Source of the DNA: Sulfobacillus benefaciens
GTDB taxonomy: Bacteria > Bacillota > Sulfobacillia > Sulfobacillales > Sulfobacillaceae
Assembly: GCA_003023725.1 (NCBI GenBank)
Contig: PXYT01000015.1
Coordinates: 1 to 63,884, forward strand
Length of the DNA: 63,884 nt
Direction of reading: 5' to 3'
This document shows, piece by piece, positions 54,038 to 63,182 of the stretch. Position 1 is the first letter of the stretch. Each line of letters opens with the position of its first letter. The notes under the pieces are model-generated. The model saw only the letters and a program-made list of their open reading frames with translations, was not told the DNA's origin and made no database searches. A program made the translations under genes and the position numbers.

Positions 54038-55023
54038 CGGTGTTATCAGTTGACCATCTTGAGGTCAATTACGGGACAAAGGCACCGGTTTTTGCTGTGC
54101 GCAATGTGTCGCTAGAAGTTCAGCATCAAGAGTTTGTCGGTCTGGTGGGTGAATCTGGGTGTGGAAAATCTACCCTAGGCTTTGCGATAGCACGTCTCGA
54201 GCGTCCCCCAGCGTATATTCGCGGTGGAAGCATCGTGATTAACGGCGAAGACTGGATGACAATGCCCGACGAAGAGTTGCGCCGACACCGGTGGCGTGAT
54301 GTCGCGATTGTTCTACAGAGCGGCATGAACGCACTCAATCCCGTAATGACGATAGAGGCTCAGTTTCGTGATGTTATGATGCAGCATACCTCGTTATCGC
54401 GTGCACAGATCCTCCAACGCTCCATGGATGTTCTCGACATGGCGCATATCGCGCGCAACACGCTAAAACGCTATCCCCATGAGTTATCAGGTGGCATGAA
54501 GCAACGCGTAGTGATTGCCATGGCGTTTCTCTTGCATCCGAAATTGGTGATTTTAGACGAACCTACCACCGCACTCGATATGGTTGTGCAACGGCAAATA
54601 ATGGATAACTTGACGGAGTTGCGCCAACACGAGCAGTTTTCTGTCCTGTTAATTAGTCATGATTTGGGCTTGGTTCTGGAATTATGTGACCGTGTACTGG
54701 TGATGTATGCTGGTCAGATTGTTGAAGAAAACACCACGGACAGTCTTCTGGAACAGGCATGGCACCCGTATACGCGTGCACTTATGCAGGCACTGCCGAG
54801 AATCGGAGGCAATGGACTGCAGTTTGGTGGAGTGCCGGGGACACCGCCGGACTTACATCATCGTCTTCAACATTGTGCGTTCGCGCCGAGGTGTGGATTA
54901 GTAACTCCTGAATGTCAGGTCCGTGAGCCAGAACTTACAGACACGCCGAGTGGTAAGGTGAGATGCTTCGTAACAAGTCGGGAGGTGGTAGCTGATGACA
55001 AACACCATTCTATCCGCGGATAA
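54034..55023 (+). CDS. ABC transporter ATP-binding protein (DppD-like)
   Basis: A 329-aa ATPase. Walker A GESGCGKST, signature LSGGMKQRVVIAMAF, Walker B LVILDEPTTALD and the switch His in LLISHDLGLVLEL are intact. The oligopeptide/dipeptide C-terminal domain has CAFAPRCGLVTPEC, which can bind an iron-sulfur cluster in the family. It energises transport with the DppF-like partner. The start overlaps the permease TGA. No deviation noted. Confidence 0.92.
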   Translation: MTVLSVDHLEVNYGTKAPVFAVRNVSLEVQHQEFVGLVGESGCGKSTLGFAIARLERPPAYIRGGSIVINGEDWMTMPDEELRRHRWRDVAIVLQSGMNALNPVMTIEAQFRDVMMQHTSLSRAQILQRSMDVLDMAHIARNTLKRYPHELSGGMKQRVVIAMAFLLHPKLVILDEPTTALDMVVQRQIMDNLTELRQHEQFSVLLISHDLGLVLELCDRVLVMYAGQIVEENTTDSLLEQAWHPYTRALMQALPRIGGNGLQFGGVPGTPPDLHHRLQHCAFAPRCGLVTPECQVREPELTDTPSGKVRCFVTSREVVADDKHHSIRG

Positions 55024-55969
55024 CCTTGTTAAGCGCTTTGCTCCCAAAACACGATTGGATGCTCCTGTAATCGCTGTTAATAACGTGTCTTTTGGGTTAA
55101 GAAACGGCGAAGTAACGGCGCTAATTGGAGAAAGCGGGAGTGGCAAGACGACGATTGCTCGGATTTTGACGGGCCTAGACCAACCTACCAGCGGGACCGT
55201 AGTCTGGGAGAACAGTGCAGAGCTTTCGCGAAAAGCTCTGCAGCAACGAGTACAAATGGTATTTCAAGATCCCTTTGCTGCGCTTAATCCCATGAATTTA
55301 ATCGGATATACCGTATCTCGTCCGCTCATTAATTATCGCCGAATTGCGCGGGCTCAAGTGAACGATGAGGTGATACGGTTGCTCGAAGCAGTACAGTTAA
55401 CGCCGGGCTCTGCATATATCTCTAAACGCCCCTATGAGTTGTCGGGTGGACAACGGCAACGTGTGGTTATTGCCCGGGCGCTGGCAGCGTCGCCGCAAGT
55501 CATCGTGGCAGATGAGCCCGTATCGATGTTGGACGTGTCCATTCGTTCGGAGATCCTTCGCTTGTTACGGTCGGTGATGGAGAACCAGGGTGTTCAGAGT
55601 ATGCTTTATATCACGCATGATCTTCTTAGCGCACAGCTCGTCGCCGATCAAGTATTGGTTCTCTACCGAGGACATATTGTGGAGCGGGGAGAGACTGGGG
55701 AAATCCTGCAGCATCCCTTGCATCCCTATACACAGCTGTTAATGGACTCGATTCCCAATCCTTGGAGACGGCAGGAACCGCGACGGCGGGTATCTCAGAC
55801 GACTCCGTCAACGTCTTCTCATGGGTGTCCCTATGCCCCTCATTGCCCGTTGGCCGCGAAACAATGCTGGTCTTTGCCAGCCCCTGTTGTTGATCGACCG
55901 GGCGGGGGGAAGGTGGCTTGTTTTGCGGTACATGATGGCAGGGCGGTTGAGCAAGCACGAAACCATTGA
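54995..55969 (+). CDS. ABC transporter ATP-binding protein (DppF-like)
   Basis: A 324-aa ATPase with Walker A GESGSGKTT, signature LSGGQRQRVVIARAL, Walker B VIVADEPVSMLD and the C-terminal Cys pattern CPYAPHCPLAAKQC. It completes the five-part importer. ATG 54995 follows GGGAGGTGG and overlaps the DppD-like gene by 29 nt. The 3' end lies 10 nt before the regulator start, so the regulator is probably cotranscribed. Confidence 0.92.
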   Translation: MTNTILSADNLVKRFAPKTRLDAPVIAVNNVSFGLRNGEVTALIGESGSGKTTIARILTGLDQPTSGTVVWENSAELSRKALQQRVQMVFQDPFAALNPMNLIGYTVSRPLINYRRIARAQVNDEVIRLLEAVQLTPGSAYISKRPYELSGGQRQRVVIARALAASPQVIVADEPVSMLDVSIRSEILRLLRSVMENQGVQSMLYITHDLLSAQLVADQVLVLYRGHIVERGETGEILQHPLHPYTQLLMDSIPNPWRRQEPRRRVSQTTPSTSSHGCPYAPHCPLAAKQCWSLPAPVVDRPGGGKVACFAVHDGRAVEQARNH

Positions 55970-55979
55970 GGAGGAAGCC

Positions 55980-56684
55980 ATGATAGGCGGAGTGCGATTG
56001 CGAGAAGAAAAGCGTTCGCTAGGTGAACAGGCGTATTTATCTTTACGTGAAGCAATCGTTACGTTGCGCCTGAAACCTGGACAAATGGTTTATGAATCGG
56101 AGTTGGCTGAATTGCTGGACATGAGCCGTACTCCCATTAGAGAAGCTATCCGTACTTTGGTGGTGGATGACCTTATTGAAGTGTTGCCACAGCGCGGGAT
56201 GAAAGTTTCCTTGATCTCCACGACTAAAGTCGAAGAGGCGCGCGTCATTCGCGAAGTACTTGAAATTGCTTCACTGAAAGGCGGTATAGACCGATGGAAG
56301 AACTTCTCTGACACTCATGATGAACTGGCGGCCGTAGTTGAATCTTGCCTAGCCTGGCAAAAACGAGCGGCTGCACGTGGTGACATTAAAGATTTTCTGG
56401 ATGCAGATGAGGCTTTTCACCGTGCCATTGTTATGGTTGGAAAAAACCGAACGCTGCAAAGCGTGGTGGGACAAATGCGTGCTCATTTGAACAGGGTACG
56501 AGTGTTGTCTGTAGGAAAGTTGGAGAACTTTGATGTTCTCCTCGATGAACATAATGCCCTGTACCAAAATATTAAGAAAGGGGATCAATCTGAAGCCTTG
56601 TCTATTTTGATGCACCATCTGCGCCGTTTAGTTACGGATATGCCGCTTGTGCAAGCAGCGTATCCCGATTATTTTACGTCGTAA
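55980..56684 (+). CDS. GntR/FCD-family regulator (FadR-like, UxuR-type candidate)
   Basis: A 234-aa regulator. The N-terminal winged helix reads LSLREAIVTLRLKPGQMVYE, ELAELLDMSRTPIREAIRTL and EVLPQRGMKVS. The C-terminal FCD sensor (about 95-225) has the metal-binding pattern D-x(3)-H (DADEAFHRAI), with later His in LLDEHNALYQ and MHHLRRLV. FCD regulators commonly sense organic acids, including uronates, which fits the glucuronoxylan genes beside it. ATG 55980 with GAGGAGG about 7 nt upstream; the longer upstream frame overlaps the ATPase and is unsupported. Confidence 0.88.
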   Translation: MIGGVRLREEKRSLGEQAYLSLREAIVTLRLKPGQMVYESELAELLDMSRTPIREAIRTLVVDDLIEVLPQRGMKVSLISTTKVEEARVIREVLEIASLKGGIDRWKNFSDTHDELAAVVESCLAWQKRAAARGDIKDFLDADEAFHRAIVMVGKNRTLQSVVGQMRAHLNRVRVLSVGKLENFDVLLDEHNALYQNIKKGDQSEALSILMHHLRRLVTDMPLVQAAYPDYFTS

Positions 56685-56709
56685 TGGATCGAATCTTCAC
56701 GGGGGGAAT

Positions 56710-56826
56710 ATGGGCGAGTTAGAAAGATTGACACGCAAGGTGGAAAAAACGATCCCTGCTATGAACATTCATATCGTGCAGCGTTCCGATGCACGCGTCC
56801 CTGAAAAATTTACAAGGGGTCGTTGA
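56710..56826 (+). CDS. Possible 38-aa small protein, or 5' half of a broken gene
   Basis: ATG 56710, preceded by a GGGGGG tract, opens a 38-codon frame (MGELERLTRKVEKTIPAMN...). The composition is hydrophilic and helical. Its TGA overlaps a TTG that opens the next frame (TTGA), a layout seen in coupled genes, but the two could also be one gene split by a frameshift. No family is recognised. Confidence 0.3.
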   Translation: MGELERLTRKVEKTIPAMNIHIVQRSDARVPEKFTRGR

Positions 56827-56981
56827 CCCGTGAGGTGCTGCTGCAGTGCCTTATGGAGCGATATCGGGTCCTACATTATCATGGTTCAGTCGTTAGCGAA
56901 CGGGATATTGAACATGAGGTGTCCATTTTGTTAGCGGATAACTTTTGGAACTTCATCGGGGTAAATCCCGAGGGGCCATGA
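56823..56981 (+). CDS. Possible 52-aa small protein, or 3' half of a broken gene
   Basis: A TTG at 56823 overlaps the stop of the frame before it by 3 nt. The 52-codon frame (segments REVLLQCLMERYRVLHYHG and SERDIEHEVSILLADNFWN) has gene-like composition, with alternating charged and hydrophobic residues. No family is recognised. It lies between the regulator and the GH3 gene and may be a remnant of a third gene of the cluster. Confidence 0.3.
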   Translation: MTREVLLQCLMERYRVLHYHGSVVSERDIEHEVSILLADNFWNFIGVNPEGP

Positions 56982-57045
56982 CCGTGTTGATTTGCTAAGT
57001 TTAGACCATTAACTAAGAGTTCGAAAGAAGAAGGAGACAAATGAA

Positions 57046-59397
57046 ATGGCAGACACTGCGAAAATCATTTACAAAGACCGAACCATTCCAGTTCGCGAAC
57101 GTGCACAAAATCTTTTGAACCTTATGACTCTTGAAGAAAAGGTGGCCCAGTTGACATCGGTGTGGGTCTACCAAGTGATGAATGGATTTGAATTCGATTC
57201 TAGGAAGGCGCGCGATGCCATCGGGAACGGAATTGGTCAAATTACACGGGTGGGGGGAGCCAGTAATCTCGAGCCGCTGCAAACAGCGCACATGGCGAAT
57301 GCCATCCAGCAATATTTGAAGACAGAGACGCGACTTGGGATACCAGCTATGATTCATGAGGAGGCCTGTAGTGGGTACATGTCGCTAGGGGCAACAAGCT
57401 TTCCACAGACTATTGGGTTGGCCAGCACATGGGATTTGGCATCGATACGCTCTATGGGGGAAATTATTTCACGACAAATGCGATTGGTCGGTGCTCATCA
57501 AGCCTTGGCTCCCTTGCTAGATATTGCGCGAGATGCCCGCTGGGGTAGGGTGGAAGAAACCTTTGGGGAGGATCCATATTTAGTGGCTCAGCTTGGGGTC
57601 GAGTATATTCGAGGATTACAAGAAGGCGTATTTCGAGTCTTAGCAACAGGCAAGCACTTTGTAGGTTACGGAGTGTCAGAGGGAGGCATGAATTGGGCAC
57701 CCGCTCATATCAATGAGCGGGAACTAAGGGAAGCGTACCTGTGGCCGTTTGAGGCCGCGGTAAAGGAGGCTCACATTGGATCGATAATGCCGGCATACCA
57801 TGAACTTGATGGAATCCCCTGTCACGCCTCATCTCGGTTGTTGCGTACGATATTGCGTGATGAGTGGGAATTTTCGGGGCTCACTGTGTCTGACTATTTC
57901 GCGTTGGCTATGCTGGAAGATTATCACCAGTTAACCGACACCCGGGTTGGCGCTGCGGCTATTGGACTCACAGCGGGTGTTGACATTGAACTACCGACTC
58001 GGGATTGTTATGGAGCACCATTGATAGAGGCGATTCAGGCCGGATTGTGTGAGATTGGCGTTTTGGACACGGCAGTGTTGCGTGTGCTGACGCATAAATT
58101 TGAGTTGGGTCTTTTTGACGATCCGTTTGTGGATGAAGCAGAGGTGTCGTCAACCTTTCTTATGCCGGGTGATTGCCAGACCGCTAAGAAATTGGCGCAG
58201 GAATCGATTGTGTTGCTAAAGAATGATGATGGCATCTTGCCTCTAACCAAGGGCATAAAGCGTGTGGCTGTTTTCGGTCCGCACGCCACGTCGCGGCGCA
58301 ATCTCATGGGTGATTACTCTATTTACTGTCACATTGATTCACTCTTAGAGATGCGCGATCAGGGCAACGTATTTGCTACACCTTTGCCAGAATGGCTTTC
58401 CGCATCCGATGTATTTCGCGGGGTCTCCACAATTGTCGAAGCGATAACCGAGAAGTTGGGGAAAGCACCCATCGTGGGTGCGACGGCTCATGAAAACGTG
58501 CTAGGATTGACCGATTATGATCTAGCGGAAGCGGTGGCTCTGGCTAAAACGGCGGAAGTTGCCATTGTGACAGTGGGGGATAAGGCGGGGCTAACGCTCG
58601 AATGCACCAGTGGTGAATCGCGAGATCGCACCGATTTGACCCTGCCTGGCAGACAAAGTGAACTCGTGCGGGCCATTGCGGACACGGGCACTCCTGTTGT
58701 ACTCGTTCTTCTTAATGGTCGTCCTGTTGCTCTGACTGAGTTGGAGCCTCATGTCAAGGCCATTGTCGACGCCTGGCTTCCCGGCAGCGAGGGAGGGCAG
58801 GCAATTGCCGATGTACTCTTTGGTGATTGTAATCCGAGTGGTAAACTGCCTATTAGTTTTCCGCGCTCCGTCGGGCAGGTTCCCGTATTTTACAATCACA
58901 AACCATCAGGCGGTCGATCACATTGGCACGGCGACTATGTCGATGGTCCAGCGTCCCCGCTCTATCCATTTGGGTATGGGTTAAGTTATACAACTTTTCG
59001 TTACGATAATCTGTTGATTCAATTGGAAGAAAAACGCGAACGCGTTATGGTGTCCTTCACGGTGGCGAACACGGGTTCCCGATTCGGCGCGGAGATAGCG
59101 CAAGTCTACATTCATGACGTGGTCGCCTCCGTTACGCGGCCCGTGAAGGAGCTCAAGGGTTTTGCCCGGGTGTTGCTTGAACCCGGGGAGGCCAAATCTG
59201 TTAAGGTTTTCATCCCCTTATCAGCATTGGCTTTTTACAACGAATCAATGCAATATCTGATAGAACCCGGAAGGTTTGACGTGATGGTTGGGAGCTCGTC
59301 AACTGACGTCCAATTGGAAGGAACTTTTGTGCTGACTAATACTCCGTCACCAATATCACGGATTTTCCATTCGACTATCGAGATAGCCAAGGCTTAG
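57046..59397 (+). CDS. GH3 beta-glycosidase (beta-xylosidase/beta-glucosidase)
   Basis: A 783-aa GH3 enzyme of normal length. The N-terminal barrel shows LDIARDARWGRVEETFGEDP, the GKHFVGYG segment and the nucleophile D283 in GLTVSDYFALAML. The second alpha/beta domain and the fibronectin-type III-like C-terminus (TVANTGSRFGAEIAQVYIHD) follow. There is no signal peptide, so it acts on imported oligosaccharides. In this cluster beta-xylosidase activity on xylo-oligosaccharides is most likely. ATG 57046 has AAGGAGAC upstream; a nearby ATG at 57041 is out of frame. Confidence 0.88.
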   Translation: MADTAKIIYKDRTIPVRERAQNLLNLMTLEEKVAQLTSVWVYQVMNGFEFDSRKARDAIGNGIGQITRVGGASNLEPLQTAHMANAIQQYLKTETRLGIPAMIHEEACSGYMSLGATSFPQTIGLASTWDLASIRSMGEIISRQMRLVGAHQALAPLLDIARDARWGRVEETFGEDPYLVAQLGVEYIRGLQEGVFRVLATGKHFVGYGVSEGGMNWAPAHINERELREAYLWPFEAAVKEAHIGSIMPAYHELDGIPCHASSRLLRTILRDEWEFSGLTVSDYFALAMLEDYHQLTDTRVGAAAIGLTAGVDIELPTRDCYGAPLIEAIQAGLCEIGVLDTAVLRVLTHKFELGLFDDPFVDEAEVSSTFLMPGDCQTAKKLAQESIVLLKNDDGILPLTKGIKRVAVFGPHATSRRNLMGDYSIYCHIDSLLEMRDQGNVFATPLPEWLSASDVFRGVSTIVEAITEKLGKAPIVGATAHENVLGLTDYDLAEAVALAKTAEVAIVTVGDKAGLTLECTSGESRDRTDLTLPGRQSELVRAIADTGTPVVLVLLNGRPVALTELEPHVKAIVDAWLPGSEGGQAIADVLFGDCNPSGKLPISFPRSVGQVPVFYNHKPSGGRSHWHGDYVDGPASPLYPFGYGLSYTTFRYDNLLIQLEEKRERVMVSFTVANTGSRFGAEIAQVYIHDVVASVTRPVKELKGFARVLLEPGEAKSVKVFIPLSALAFYNESMQYLIEPGRFDVMVGSSSTDVQLEGTFVLTNTPSPISRIFHSTIEIAKA

Positions 59398-59412
59398 GGA
59401 GGCGAAACACGA

Positions 59413-61434
59413 TTGAATCCGTTATTATCTCTTGACTCGCCCATGTATTCAGCTTGGCTTACCTATCGACGACGGAAGAGCACTCCGTTTTACCCTCGGT
59501 TTCTAGTCGTTGAGAATGGTGTCGGTGAAACGGCTGCCACTGAACTGCGTGAGGGCCTTTTCAATCTGTTGGGAGCCCGTCCCGTACTAGTGCCAGAGGA
59601 TCCTGGCTCCGGGGATGGGGTGGTGGTGGATGGGGACCCGAGTGCGTCTGTACAAGCGGGAGGATACCGTATACAGTATGAGCGTAATGACGGTAGATGG
59701 TTGGCGCGTATTACCGGCCACGACGCGCTCGGCTGTCTTTATGGATCATTTGCATTCCTCAGCCAATTACAACAACGTCAGGATTTATCCGTTCCCTTCA
59801 TTGTTGAAGACTGGCCGCGAATGTCGCTGCGGATGTTGGATCATTGGGACAATCTGGATGGGACCATTGAGCGAGGATATGCCGGGTCGTCAATATTTTT
59901 TCGCGATGGGATGATTGATCCCGACCCGAGTCGCCTTACTGACTACGCGAGGCTAGTCGCATCGATTGGTATCAATGCGGTGTGCATTAATAATGTCAAC
60001 GTTCATGAGCCGGAAACACGGTTTCTTGCCCCGCCATATCTGGAGAGGTTGCGTAGCGTGGCCAATAGATTTCGCGCCTATGGACTTCATTTGTATCTCA
60101 GCGTAAATTTCGCCAGTCCAATGATACTGGGAGGTCTACTAACGGCCGATCCGCTGGACCCGACAGTTGCAATGTGGTGGCAGACGACTGCGGAACGCGT
60201 CTATAGCTATATCCCGAATTTCGGCGGGTTTGTGGTTAAGGCAGATTCGGAGTTTAGACCTGGCCCATTTACGTATGGCAGAAGTCATGTGGACGGGGCA
60301 TCTGTGATCGCGAATGCGCTGGCTCCATTTCATGGAACAGTGGTTTGGCGCTGCTTTGTTTATAACGCGCAGCAAGATTGGCGGGATAAAAAGATAGACA
60401 GGGCTCGCGCGGCCTATGAATTCTTTCAACCCTTAGATGGTCGTTTTCCAAGCAATGTGTTTTTGCAAGTCAAAAATGGTCCGATGGATTTTCAGGTGCG
60501 GGAGCCCGTGTCGCCGTTAATGGGGGCCTTGCCGAAGACCTCCTTATTAATGGAAGTACAGATTACACAAGAATATACCGGTCAGCAACGCGATTTGTTC
60601 TACTTAGTACCATTTTGGAAAGAGGTGCTGGATTTCACCATTTTAGGCCATGGAGAAGCAACGACCGTCGGTCATCGATTGATGCAAGTAGGACCGGATG
60701 AAATGCGGTCGGGAATGGTTGGAGTGGCTAATGTGGGAGACGATCCGGATTGGACCGGACATCCGTTAGCTCAGGCGAATCTCTACGGATTTGGACGTTT
60801 AGCATGGAATCCACAACTATCAGAGCCGGAGATTACACGTGAGTGGGTAGCTCGGACGTTCGGCTGGGACATTTTGGTCAACAAGACTTTAGAAACCATG
60901 TTAACGGCCTCCGGACAGATATACGAAGCGTATACGGCTCCGCTCGGCGTGGGCTGGATGGTCAATCCGGGCCACCATTACGGGCCTAATGTGGACGGCT
61001 ACGAGTACTCCCAATGGGGTACCTATCATTATGCCGATTCACAAGGGATGGGGGTTGACCGGACGCGTACTACAGGAACGGGATATGTAGCACAGTATCA
61101 ACAACCGTGGCGTGACATTTTTGAATCGCCCGCAACGTGTCCCGAATCCTTGCTGTTGTTCTTTCACCATGTGCCTTACACCCATCGTCTTCAGTCAGGA
61201 AAGACGGTCATTCAGCATATTTATGATAGCCATTTCGAGGGAGCGGCCAATGTGGACTGGTTGATAAGCCAGTGGGATCTTCTAAAAGGCCATATTGATA
61301 TCGCGGTGTGGAACCGTGTCTTTCAGCGACTCCAACAACAACGTGTCAATGCGCGGGAGTGGTGTGACGTTGTGACCACGTACTTTTGGAGAAAGTCGGG
61401 GATTCCCGATCGCCGGGGTCGATTGTTCTATTAA
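59413..61434 (+). CDS. aguA: GH67 alpha-glucuronidase
   Basis: A 673-aa GH67 enzyme of full length and without a signal peptide. Catalytic residues known in Geobacillus AguA (acid Glu285, Asp364, Glu392) align with E280 in KADSEFRPGPF, D359 in KNGPMDFQVREP and E387 in VQITQEYTGQQ, with the same spacing. It removes 4-O-methyl-D-glucuronic acid from the non-reducing end of imported aldouronic acids. The TTG start at 59413 has GGGAGG about 10 nt upstream, 15 nt after the GH3 gene. The pairing with an importer and the uronate genes is typical of intracellular glucuronoxylan use. Confidence 0.93.
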   Translation: MNPLLSLDSPMYSAWLTYRRRKSTPFYPRFLVVENGVGETAATELREGLFNLLGARPVLVPEDPGSGDGVVVDGDPSASVQAGGYRIQYERNDGRWLARITGHDALGCLYGSFAFLSQLQQRQDLSVPFIVEDWPRMSLRMLDHWDNLDGTIERGYAGSSIFFRDGMIDPDPSRLTDYARLVASIGINAVCINNVNVHEPETRFLAPPYLERLRSVANRFRAYGLHLYLSVNFASPMILGGLLTADPLDPTVAMWWQTTAERVYSYIPNFGGFVVKADSEFRPGPFTYGRSHVDGASVIANALAPFHGTVVWRCFVYNAQQDWRDKKIDRARAAYEFFQPLDGRFPSNVFLQVKNGPMDFQVREPVSPLMGALPKTSLLMEVQITQEYTGQQRDLFYLVPFWKEVLDFTILGHGEATTVGHRLMQVGPDEMRSGMVGVANVGDDPDWTGHPLAQANLYGFGRLAWNPQLSEPEITREWVARTFGWDILVNKTLETMLTASGQIYEAYTAPLGVGWMVNPGHHYGPNVDGYEYSQWGTYHYADSQGMGVDRTRTTGTGYVAQYQQPWRDIFESPATCPESLLLFFHHVPYTHRLQSGKTVIQHIYDSHFEGAANVDWLISQWDLLKGHIDIAVWNRVFQRLQQQRVNAREWCDVVTTYFWRKSGIPDRRGRLFY

Positions 61435-61467
61435 GCGGTAAACAAGATTTATATTGGGAGGATGACA

Positions 61468-62307
61468 ATGTCGAGTCGATTAGCCGGGAAGGTTGCAGTC
61501 GTCACAGGAGGGACTGGTGTGCTTATGCGAGCTATGGTTGAGGAGATGAGCCGCAACGGTGTTGCCGTGGCTATCCTCAATCGGACAGCGCAAAGCGGCC
61601 AGGAGTTTGCCGGAACAATCCGGGCAGCTGGTGGCCAAGCCATCGCCATTGCAGTAGATGTGCTAAACCGCTCGCAATTGGTGGCGGCCCGTGAGACCAT
61701 CATGCAGCGATGGGGGCGATGCGACATCTTAATTAATGGAGCGGGTGGAAATCGTCTTGATGCTATAACGTCTGAGTCTGTATTTTCTCCTCCTTCTAAG
61801 AATCAAGAAGGCCATCGATCATTCTTTGATCTGTCTTTAGAGGGTTTCCAAACCGTCCTAAATGTCAATTTCATGGGAGCCGTGATCGCTTCCCAGGTGT
61901 TCGGCGAACGGTTGGCGGTCGCACCGCACGGGGTAGTGATTAACATTTCGTCCATGAGCGCGATCAGACCAATGACGAAGGTTCCTGCTTATAGTGCAGG
62001 CAAGGCTGCCTTAGAAAACTTTACCCGATGGTTGGCGGTGTATTTAGCAGGGGTGGGAGTGCGAGTGAATGCTATCGCTCCTGGGTTCTTTCTCACCGAA
62101 CAGAATAGACGCTTGCTTACTCATGAAGACGGTTCGTGGACAGAGAGAACTCAAGATATTTTAAAGCACACCCCGGCAAAGAGACTGGGAACCCCCGAGG
62201 ACTTGTTGGGAACTCTCATATGGCTGCTCGATGAGAAGGCGTCGGGATTTGTGACAGGCATTACAGTACCTGTCGATGGCGGCTTTTTGGCATATGCGGG
62301 TGTGTGA
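61468..62307 (+). CDS. uxuB: SDR-family D-mannonate oxidoreductase (UxuB/YjmF type)
   Basis: A 279-aa short-chain dehydrogenase. The NAD-binding turn is VVTGGTGVLMRAMVEEM, the active-site Ser is in INISSMSAIRP and the Tyr/Lys pair is in YSAGKAALENFTRWLAVYL. INAIAPGFFLTEQNRRLL and the PVDGGFLAYAGV tail closely match Bacillus YjmF/UxuB as I know it. It reduces D-fructuronate to D-mannonate, the step after uronate isomerase. ATG 61468 is preferred over 61462, which abuts the GGGAGG ribosome site. 33 nt after aguA. Companion genes uxaC and uxuA are not in the window. Confidence 0.85.
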   Translation: MSSRLAGKVAVVTGGTGVLMRAMVEEMSRNGVAVAILNRTAQSGQEFAGTIRAAGGQAIAIAVDVLNRSQLVAARETIMQRWGRCDILINGAGGNRLDAITSESVFSPPSKNQEGHRSFFDLSLEGFQTVLNVNFMGAVIASQVFGERLAVAPHGVVINISSMSAIRPMTKVPAYSAGKAALENFTRWLAVYLAGVGVRVNAIAPGFFLTEQNRRLLTHEDGSWTERTQDILKHTPAKRLGTPEDLLGTLIWLLDEKASGFVTGITVPVDGGFLAYAGV

Positions 62308-62578
62308 AAAGGTCCTGGTAACTGTGGGGTATGCGTCAGATTCTTACAGGGAGTGGCTATCGGCAAATCGTGACTCGAAAATATTTCAAAGTCTTGCATG
62401 GTTCACAGTATGAAGCGGGGAGGCTCTGATAAAATGCACACAATACGAATTAATTTAGTTGAAGAAGAATCTCGTGATGATAGTCCATAAACTCGTGCTG
62501 TAATCGCGTCACCGATTGGCTCTTAGCCTATGGAAAGGGGGGGTAACCTGAACAAAGATCCATCCATTGTTGTTTGTC
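62308..62578. other. Short gap before the xylA remnant
   Basis: No gene. An AT-rich stretch near 62420-62480 could have been the promoter region of the gene that decayed downstream. Nothing else stands out. Confidence 0.3.
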
Positions 62579-63167
62579 ATGACCGTCGCGCGGGAAACCA
62601 AACCCAATGAGCCTCGGAGGAGATATCTGCTTGCCATCCATGGGAGCTATGCTCGCCTGTGTGTCTATTCTAGACGCCCTGAAGTTCGTAGTCGTTAATC
62701 CGGAAAAATGATTGAACTCCGTGCACGAAGTCGCTCAGGCAACGGATGCTCAGAAGCTGTTTTCCATGGACTTGAATCGTCAACGAATTGGGCGATTTGA
62801 CCAAGAGTTGGGGGTTGGTTCCGACGATTTCAAAGGGGCGTTGTATTTTATGAAGCTGCTCCAAGACAGCGGCGGCAGGCTTTGCCATTTTGGTGCCTAG
62901 GCCTATTGCGCTGAGGCTCCTGCGGGTGCGTGGGAATTTGAGGCGGAATGCACGCGCAGTTATCGTATTTATCAAGATAACGTACTGAGATTTCACGCAA
63001 ATCCCGAGATCCAACACGTCCTGGCGACGCTCACCGGCTTGAGTGGCACAAAGGACACCGTTATGTCACCAGACGACGGCACGTGTTGGGGTCGTCATGG
63101 ATATACCTAAGAAAAACTGGATCTACCGGTCAAAGAACTGATTCCTGGGGTACGATCATTGCTGTAG
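62579..63167 (+). pseudogene. xylA: Decayed xylose isomerase gene (xylA), 5' truncated
   Basis: Conserved xylose isomerase text of the actinobacterial type is recognisable. KPNEPRGDI is split by a +1 frameshift near 62618, then LPSMGAMLACVSILDALKF and VVVNPEK precede a TGA (62709). SVHEVAQATDAQKLF, MDLNRQRIGRFDQELGVGS and FMKLLQDSGG follow, then HFGA, a TAG at 62898 (where a His is expected), AYCAEAPAGAWEFEAEC and YRIYQDNVLRFHANPEIQ, another TAA at 63108, and EKLDLPVKELIPGVR up to TAG 63165. The catalytic N-terminal half is gone. Three in-frame stops plus the frameshift make it inactive. It lies in the xylan cluster. Confidence 0.82.
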
Positions 63168-63182
63168 GGGGAGGATTTGTCT

